The notes beneath the pieces are model-generated. The model was not told the DNA's origin, did not search any database, and saw nothing but the letters and a program-made list of their open reading frames with translations. From the NCBI GenBank assembly GCA_029961685.1, contig JARWKL010000010.1, positions 4,340,001-4,404,000 on the forward strand: 64,000 bases of DNA, given 5' to 3'. Below are positions 63,301-64,000 of the stretch, in pieces. Positions within the stretch are counted from its first letter, which is position 1, and every line of letters starts with the position of its first letter. A program made the translations under genes and the position numbers. The DNA is from Aristolochia californica (taxonomy: Eukaryota; Streptophyta; Magnoliopsida; Piperales; Aristolochiaceae).

Positions 63301-64000
63301 GTATAATTAACACTTTCTTGTATCTCCAATAAATGTTTTCTGTTAACAAAAACGTACTCTCCCAGAGAAGCCTGATAACTCGATTTTGGTCCATGTGCTT
63401 GATGTTCTGGTTTACTGGAAATGGAACCTCTCATTCCCCTTTCTGTGATATCGAGACTTCACTAACACTCTTGTACTTAGTGTTATGTATTGATATATTA
63501 CATAGTTTTCTCCAATTTTAGCTGTTTATGGCAATGGCATCATAGCACTTTCCTTATATCAGGTAAATGTCTTTCTCGCCTGGGCTTTGTTGCTGACTCA
63601 TCTACAATCATTGTCCTCTTCATCTTCCTCATCCTCAACACGGGAGAGACTGGTTCAACGTGTTCAGGAATCTGCCAGTTCATCAATACTGGATTGCATT
63701 TTTCAGCATATTCCACTGAAATCTGGTCCAAATATTTCAAAGAAGAAAGAAGTGGAACTTCTGCCAGAGACTTCCCGGGCTGCAGCTTCAGCTAAACGTG
63801 CCATCACCACTTGCTCTCTATTGTTTGCTGTGGAGTGTCTTTGTCCCGTTGGGAGCCAGGAGATGGCCTCACTTGCTGGTGCAATTTATGGGTTGATGCT
63901 TCGGCTTCTGCCCAGTTATGTGCGCAGCTGGTTTGCAGGTTTGCGTGACCGGGCTACTTCATCTGCCATTGAGTCTTTTACAAAGATGTGGTGTAGTCCT
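15318..64000 (+). CDS. LTN1: LTN1 (listerin), ribosome quality-control E3 ubiquitin ligase, 3' end beyond window
   Basis: Listerin binds the 60S subunit of stalled ribosomes in the cytosol, with NEMF/Rqc2, and ubiquitinates the trapped nascent chain. Fourteen exons join in frame: 15318-15370, 15489-15591, 15916-15978, 16395-16472, 32721-32812, 33037-33139, 33920-34072, 40267-40922, 41169-41640, 42069-42562, 43967-44711, 44983-45700, 46601-47637 and 63563-64000. All introns are GT-AG and no stop interrupts the 1735 codons. The product tracks Arabidopsis listerin (about 1870 residues) from MGRQKG through [54 protein letters not shown] [10 protein letters not shown] and [20 protein letters not shown]. 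This covers the N-terminal domain and the long HEAT-like region. The end of the RWD region and the RING, about 140 residues, lie outside. Two ATGs are adjacent (15315, 15318). I chose 15318: A at -3, G at +4, and it matches homologues. Confidence 0.95.
15489..15591 (+). CDS. LTN1: LTN1 exon 2
   Basis: The acceptor TTTTGCAG ends at 15488. The exon completes Ser18 and continues [17 protein letters not shown], the most conserved N-terminal motif of plant listerins, to residue 52. The donor GTAGTT is at 15592, phase 0. An in-frame ATG at 15478 lies in the intron and is not the start. Confidence 0.96.
15916..15978 (+). CDS. LTN1: LTN1 exon 3
   Basis: A 63-bp exon coding [20 protein letters not shown] plus K (residues 53-73). 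It matches the conserved QHL.RL.RKDPTTK segment. Acceptor TATAG ends at 15915, donor GTAATA is at 15979, both phase 0. Confidence 0.95.
16395..16472 (+). CDS. LTN1: LTN1 exon 4
   Basis: A 78-bp exon (residues 74-99) beginning [18 protein letters not shown] and ending IPQW. Acceptor TTTACAG ends at 16394, donor GTAAGT is at 16473. The following intron is 16.2 kb and full of retrotransposons. Confidence 0.95.
16473..17960 (+). other. LTN1 intron 4, left part without gene
   Basis: Non-coding intron DNA with T and A runs (17339-17354, 17399-17415). A weak tRNA-like pair, TGGCTCAGTGGC at 17603 and TAGTTCAAGTCT at 17644, has the spacing of SINE A and B boxes. No 3' tail or target duplication was found, so a SINE is only a possibility. 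Confidence 0.4.
22874..23017 (+). mobile_element. 5'-truncated LINE insertion inside L1 ORF1
   Basis: A 144-bp fragment ending in about 15 A, flanked by a near-perfect 15-bp duplication (AAGCCAGTTATAGTC at 22859-22873, AAGCTAGTTATAGTC at 23018-23032). It matches the 3' end of the LINE at 47796-49786 (shared GTGTTTCACTCCAACACCTT). Removing it rejoins the host ORF1 as [13 protein letters not shown]. Confidence 0.9.
23341..23363. repeat. G homopolymer tract
   Basis: More than 20 consecutive G inside the minus-strand L1 ORF1, with a shorter G tract near 22219-22235. On the coding strand these are proline codons. The exact length is likely to be uncertain in the assembly, and such tracts can form G-quadruplexes. 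Confidence 0.85.
24190..24333 (+). mobile_element. Short LINE RT-segment in reverse orientation inside a LINE
   Basis: This stretch matches 27362-27500 of the + strand LINE (shared TTTCTCGGATTTGGAGGTGG and ATGCGGTCTTGGGTCTTCCT) but sits inside the RNase H part of a minus-strand LINE. It has no poly-A tail and no evident target duplication, so normal retrotransposition does not explain it. Confidence 0.75.
25030..30245 (+). mobile_element. L1 LINE split by a small LTR element
   Basis: It begins in the endonuclease-RT linker (25040-25114, [14 protein letters not shown]) and resumes after the LTR element at 27145 ([15 protein letters not shown]). Then come RT (27529-27882, [20 protein letters not shown]), FAEDT near 28150, the thumb region (28250-28700), the zinc-finger-like region (29241-29726, [17 protein letters not shown]) and RNase H (29727-30227). 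The 5' part of ORF2 and ORF1 are missing. Frames are broken in several places. The 3' end near 30245 has only a weak A-rich tail. Confidence 0.8.
25115..27144 (-). mobile_element. Small non-autonomous LTR retrotransposon (TRIM-like)
   Basis: Direct repeats 25115-25466 (TGTTGAATTTC to TTTTCAACA) and 26831-27144 (first base mutated to C) are the LTRs. The primer-binding site TGGAATCAGAGC reads on the minus strand next to the right LTR, and a purine tract adjoins the left, so it runs right to left. The 1.36-kb internal region lacks gag or pol. The 136-codon minus-strand ORF at 26233-26643 is not recognisable. Flanks GCCCG and GCTGC look like a decayed 5-bp duplication. Rejoining the flanks restores the LINE reading QRAR-FKWL. 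Bases 1-115 of the window are another copy. Confidence 0.82.
30512..31699 (-). mobile_element. 5'-truncated L1 LINE with clean target duplication
   Basis: A 12-bp duplication AAACTTAAACTT flanks it exactly (30500-30511, 31700-31711), with a poly-T at its left end marking the minus-strand tail. It codes the zinc-finger-like region (31131-31600, [21 protein letters not shown]) and RNase H (30654-31127, [29 protein letters not shown]). The intact duplication suggests a fairly young insertion. Confidence 0.92.
31712..32330 (+). mobile_element. Old, degenerate LINE RNase H remnant
   Basis: Broken frames read like the end of a [16 protein letters not shown] (31765-31805), [12 protein letters not shown] (31975-32010), [18 protein letters not shown] (32080-32130) and [10 protein letters not shown] (32210-32240). 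It is more diverged than the other LINEs here and belongs to another lineage. The rest of intron 4 to 32720 shows nothing recognisable. Confidence 0.6.
32721..32812 (+). CDS. LTN1: LTN1 exon 5
   Basis: The acceptor TTTTACAG ends at 32720 after the 16.2-kb intron. It codes [20 protein letters not shown] and onward (residues 100-129 plus two bases), matching the conserved FEYKKL..DYSR.VRRA block. The donor GTACAG is at 32813, phase 2. Confidence 0.95.
33037..33139 (+). CDS. LTN1: LTN1 exon 6
   Basis: Residues 130-164: [20 protein letters not shown], a signature block of the listerin N-terminal domain, then [11 protein letters not shown]. Acceptor GCGTAG ends at 33036, donor GTTCTT is at 33140, phase 0. 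Confidence 0.96.
33920..34072 (+). CDS. LTN1: LTN1 exon 7
   Basis: Residues 165-215: [20 protein letters not shown], then [19 protein letters not shown] and ELEDMHQR. Acceptor TGATAG ends at 33919, donor GTATAG is at 34073, phase 0. The next intron is 6.2 kb. Confidence 0.96.
34162..34462. repeat. Simple repeats flanking a MITE
   Basis: Left of the MITE: a 30-bp unit (TATATAATATATACA then TTTTTTTGAGAAAGA) repeated about 2.5 times at 34168-34255. Right of it: (AC)n, (ATCT)n and (TA)n runs at 34402-34462. The lengths of such runs are unstable. Confidence 0.85.
34259..34399. mobile_element. MITE (about 141 bp), probably hAT-type
   Basis: Imperfect terminal inverted repeats of about 37 bp start GG(C/GA)TGATCCA and include CCATTT(G/A)GTGTGAAACAT (34259-34297 against 34359-34399). 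The flanks ATATACAC and CTATACAC are a near match for an 8-bp duplication, but they lie in simple-repeat DNA, so superfamily assignment is weak. No coding capacity. Confidence 0.7.
34690..36840 (-). mobile_element. Ty1/copia fragment (3' LTR, RNase H, part of RT)
   Basis: The 3' LTR ends near 34967 beside a purine tract (GCTTGAGAGGAG on the minus strand). The copia C-terminus follows: [20 protein letters not shown] (34870-35088) and the RNase H core with a broken [23 protein letters not shown] reading (35100-35230). A separate piece at 36700-36830 reads [17 protein letters not shown], the start of the copia RT. A LINE copy (35818-36374) splits it. The 5' half is missing. Confidence 0.72.
35818..36374 (+). 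mobile_element. 5'-truncated L1 copy in the copia fragment
   Basis: Flanked by a 12-bp duplication with one mismatch (GGCAATGCCTAT at 35806-35817, GGGAATGCCTAT at 36375-36386). It codes the RNase H domain in two frames ([18 protein letters not shown], then [20 protein letters not shown]) and ends in the 3' UTR shared with the L1 at 18122-23934. A G-rich indel near 35946-35960 breaks the frame. Confidence 0.9.
36851..37288 (+). mobile_element. Second 5'-truncated L1 copy, same family
   Basis: Flanked by AAATGCTGG (36842-36850, 37289-37297), with an A tail of about 10. It is closely similar to the 35818-36374 copy over the RNase H C-terminus and 3' UTR but starts further downstream. Its own target duplication makes it an independent insertion, not a tandem duplication of the first. 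Confidence 0.88.
37298..38100 (-). mobile_element. LINE endonuclease-region fragment
   Basis: The minus-strand translation from about 37960 reads [13 protein letters not shown], the start of an L1 endonuclease domain, and continues downstream with [12 protein letters not shown] and other decayed segments to about 37300. No RT domain follows, so this is a fragment. Its ORF1 side probably continues to about 38330. Confidence 0.65.
38340..40266 (+). other. LTN1 intron 7, right part without gene
   Basis: About 1.9 kb with no recognisable gene. Bases 39240-39780 are rich in GGTTGACC and related motifs like those in decayed plant retrotransposon DNA, and GCTTTGATACTGA at 39029 resembles a primer-binding site. 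A 15-bp stretch (CAATGTTTTCACTTA) occurs at 40177 and again at 40243, just before the exon 8 acceptor. Confidence 0.4.
40267..40922 (+). CDS. LTN1: LTN1 exon 8
   Basis: 656 bp, residues 216-433 plus two bases. It begins [18 protein letters not shown] and includes [40 protein letters not shown] and [20 protein letters not shown], all conserved HEAT-like listerin segments. Acceptor TTTCAG ends at 40266, donor GTATGA is at 40923, phase 2. Confidence 0.97.
41169..41640 (+). CDS. LTN1: LTN1 exon 9
   Basis: 472 bp, residues 434-591. The split Arg codon is completed here ([12 protein letters not shown]), followed by [19 protein letters not shown] and [14 protein letters not shown]. Acceptor TTGGCAG ends at 41168, donor GTAAGT is at 41641, phase 0. 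Confidence 0.97.
42069..42562 (+). CDS. LTN1: LTN1 exon 10
   Basis: 494 bp, residues 592-755 plus two bases. It includes [32 protein letters not shown] and [20 protein letters not shown]. It ends in a split Trp codon (TG then G). Acceptor GATTACAG ends at 42068, donor GTAAGT is at 42563, phase 2. Confidence 0.97.
43599..43823. repeat. Tandem duplication in LTN1 intron 10 (112-bp period)
   Basis: Two adjacent units start GGCTATTT(A/G)AAGGGTTTA and share ATAGATCACAGAACCTCTTC and TTTTCTCCTT. They differ at about a tenth of sites. The remainder of intron 10 (42563-43966) shows nothing else recognisable. Confidence 0.85.
43967..44711 (+). CDS. LTN1: LTN1 exon 11
   Basis: 745 bp, residues 756-1004. 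It completes the split Trp and reads [20 protein letters not shown], then [18 protein letters not shown] and [11 protein letters not shown]. Codon 44025 is TTG (Leu), not a start. Acceptor ATCGCAG ends at 43966, donor GTAAGT is at 44712, phase 0. Confidence 0.97.
44983..45700 (+). CDS. LTN1: LTN1 exon 12
   Basis: 718 bp, residues 1005-1243 plus one base. It includes [49 protein letters not shown] and [17 protein letters not shown]. Acceptor GGTTCAG ends at 44982, donor GTAAGT is at 45701, phase 1. Confidence 0.97.
45701..46600 (+). other. LTN1 intron 12, no gene
   Basis: 900 bp. GAGCTTAGTTGGCTGAGAC at 46198 looks like a tRNA A box, but the nearest B-box-like sequence is more than 100 bp away and no cloverleaf can be folded by eye. 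Short ORFs at 45977-46293 have no recognisable content. Confidence 0.5.
46601..47637 (+). CDS. LTN1: LTN1 exon 13
   Basis: 1037 bp, residues 1244-1589. It begins [19 protein letters not shown] and includes [40 protein letters not shown] and [19 protein letters not shown]. It ends DLAEQTR at the donor GTAAAT (47638), phase 0. The following intron is 15.9 kb. Confidence 0.97.
47796..49786 (+). mobile_element. 5'-truncated L1 LINE, best-preserved copy in intron 13
   Basis: It starts within RT ([50 protein letters not shown]). A 293-codon open frame at 48382-49263 covers the linker and zinc-finger-like region ([34 protein letters not shown]). RNase H follows (49282-49680, [28 protein letters not shown], then [10 protein letters not shown]), with stops at about 49541 and 49670. 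The A tail is at 49774-49786. Only a weak candidate duplication (TGCCTCTTTT / TGCCCCTTTT) was seen. The 3' end is the source-family match for 22874-23017. Confidence 0.85.
52609..53382 (+). mobile_element. 5'-truncated L1 LINE in copia gag
   Basis: Flanked by the perfect 14-bp duplication AAGTCTCACAATTT (52595-52608, 53383-53396), with an A tail. It codes the region before RNase H ([20 protein letters not shown]) and RNase H ([33 protein letters not shown]). One stop lies near 52712 and a frame change near 53215. Confidence 0.93.
54158..54470 (-). repeat. 5' LTR of the 49787-54470 copia element
   Basis: 313 bp from TGATAAAAATAAG to GACACTAACA, directly after the primer-binding site. Its AAAATACCCTTGACACTAACA-type end matches the end of the truncated 3' LTR at 49897. 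Confidence 0.7.
54839..55869 (-). mobile_element. L1 LINE in copia RNase H, itself split by a LINE
   Basis: A perfect 15-bp duplication GAGTTTGGGTTTATT flanks it (54824-54838, 55870-55884). Its own sequence is the 3' end at 54839-54906 and the RNase H end at 55693-55869 ([20 protein letters not shown]). A second LINE lies between. Confidence 0.88.
54907..55692 (-). mobile_element. 5'-truncated L1 LINE nested in the 54839-55869 LINE
   Basis: A poly-T tail starts the copy. It codes RNase H (54959-55363, [40 protein letters not shown]) and part of the upstream region (55300-55506, [20 protein letters not shown]). It is close to the copy at 52609-53382. The duplication is short (GAGATT, 54901-54906 and 55693-55698). 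Confidence 0.8.
56135..56676 (+). mobile_element. LINE reverse-transcriptase fragment
   Basis: An open frame (56138-56584) reads [36 protein letters not shown] with an intact FVDD catalytic motif, and [20 protein letters not shown]. It then passes into [13 protein letters not shown] and stops abruptly at about 56676. There is no tail, so both ends are truncated. Confidence 0.82.
57250..57644 (-). repeat. 3' LTR with two minisatellite units
   Basis: 395 bp, first dinucleotide TA where the other LTR has TG. It ends TTCCAACA. Two copies of a ~55-bp unit (TGTGGGCCTTCCTTGGTC then CCATCTTCCA) occupy 57535-57644. Confidence 0.88.
60702..61154 (-). repeat. 5' LTR with three minisatellite units
   Basis: 453 bp, TG..CA ends. 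It has three copies of the ~55-bp unit where the partner LTR has two, which accounts for nearly all the length difference. This array also produces overlapping ORFs in several frames that are not genes. Confidence 0.88.
61381..61728 (-). repeat. 5' LTR of the 56677-61728 copia fragment
   Basis: It starts TGTAAAAATC directly after GATACCA, the complement of the primer-binding site, and ends TTCTAACA. The partner 3' LTR was not found. Confidence 0.65.
61862..62710. mobile_element. Solo LTR, 849 bp
   Basis: It begins TGTTATGG and ends CCATAACA, an 8-bp perfect inverted pair. A 5-bp target duplication TAACC flanks it exactly (61857-61861, 62711-62715). No primer-binding site, purine tract or internal region adjoins, so it is a solo LTR left by recombination between two LTRs. 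Three near-copies of TTCACGGC(A/G)AAACAGGG lie at 62399-62457. The family could not be assigned. Confidence 0.88.
62716..63562 (+). other. LTN1 intron 13, last part without gene
   Basis: About 850 bp of AT-rich intron DNA with no recognisable element. It ends in the acceptor TATATCAG at 63562. Confidence 0.5.
63563..64000 (+). CDS. LTN1: LTN1 exon 14 (continues past the window)
   Basis: Residues 1590-1735: [17 protein letters not shown], a serine run, [11 protein letters not shown], then [20 protein letters not shown] and SFTKMWCSP, where the window stops. These match the segment just before the listerin RWD region. The exon begins GTAAATGT, while the exon 13 donor also reads GTAAAT. Only the junction at 47637/63563 keeps the GT-AG rule and the conserved VxxFLAW reading. 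Confidence 0.95.

Overview
This window is nuclear DNA of a flowering plant. The evidence is a spliced plant E3-ligase gene with GT-AG introns, a plant pentatricopeptide-repeat (PPR) gene fragment, and a dense set of plant-type transposons: L1 LINEs with a C-terminal RNase H domain, Ty1/copia elements, small non-autonomous LTR elements and PIF/Harbinger-like TIR elements. I cannot name the species. No organellar, bacterial or CRISPR-like sequence was seen. A 100-base run of N at 169-268 is a scaffold gap.

Region 1 (1-14.3 kb) is intergenic and transposon-rich. It holds the remains of three related TIR elements with GGGGGGTTAGTCC-type ends (about 269-1277, 2061-6078 and 11516-14329). The middle one carries the 5' half of a PPR gene (4343-5225) broken by a frameshift and a fold-back junction. 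A non-autonomous LTR element with an exact 5-bp target duplication lies at 8635-11039.

Region 2 (14.8 kb to the window end, + strand) is one gene, LTN1 (listerin), the ribosome quality-control E3 ubiquitin ligase. I assembled 14 exons from 15318 to the window edge. Every junction is GT-AG, the phases match and no premature stop occurs, giving 1735 codons. The final ~140 codons (end of the RWD region and the RING) lie past base 64000. A 175-bp tandem duplication sits 0.15-0.5 kb upstream of the start codon.

Three LTN1 introns are inflated by retrotransposons. Intron 4 (16473-32720, 16.2 kb) holds a LINE with a full-length L1 inside it and a LINE fragment inside that, then a second LINE split by a small LTR element, then a 5'-truncated LINE with a clean 12-bp target duplication. 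Intron 7 (34073-40266, 6.2 kb) holds a MITE, a copia fragment, and two young truncated LINE copies. Intron 13 (47638-63562, 15.9 kb) holds a LINE, three copia fragments with LINEs nested up to two deep, a 3.9-kb non-autonomous LTR element and a solo LTR. All these insertions have spared the exons and splice sites, so LTN1 is probably functional and every transposon ORF is a decayed passenger.

I did not find a clearly new biological system. The best leads are the TIR element with the captured PPR gene and a shared leader exon, the fold-back junction that ends that PPR copy, the non-autonomous LTR family with a variable minisatellite inside its LTR, and a shared FAED (instead of FADD) reverse-transcriptase motif in two LINE copies.
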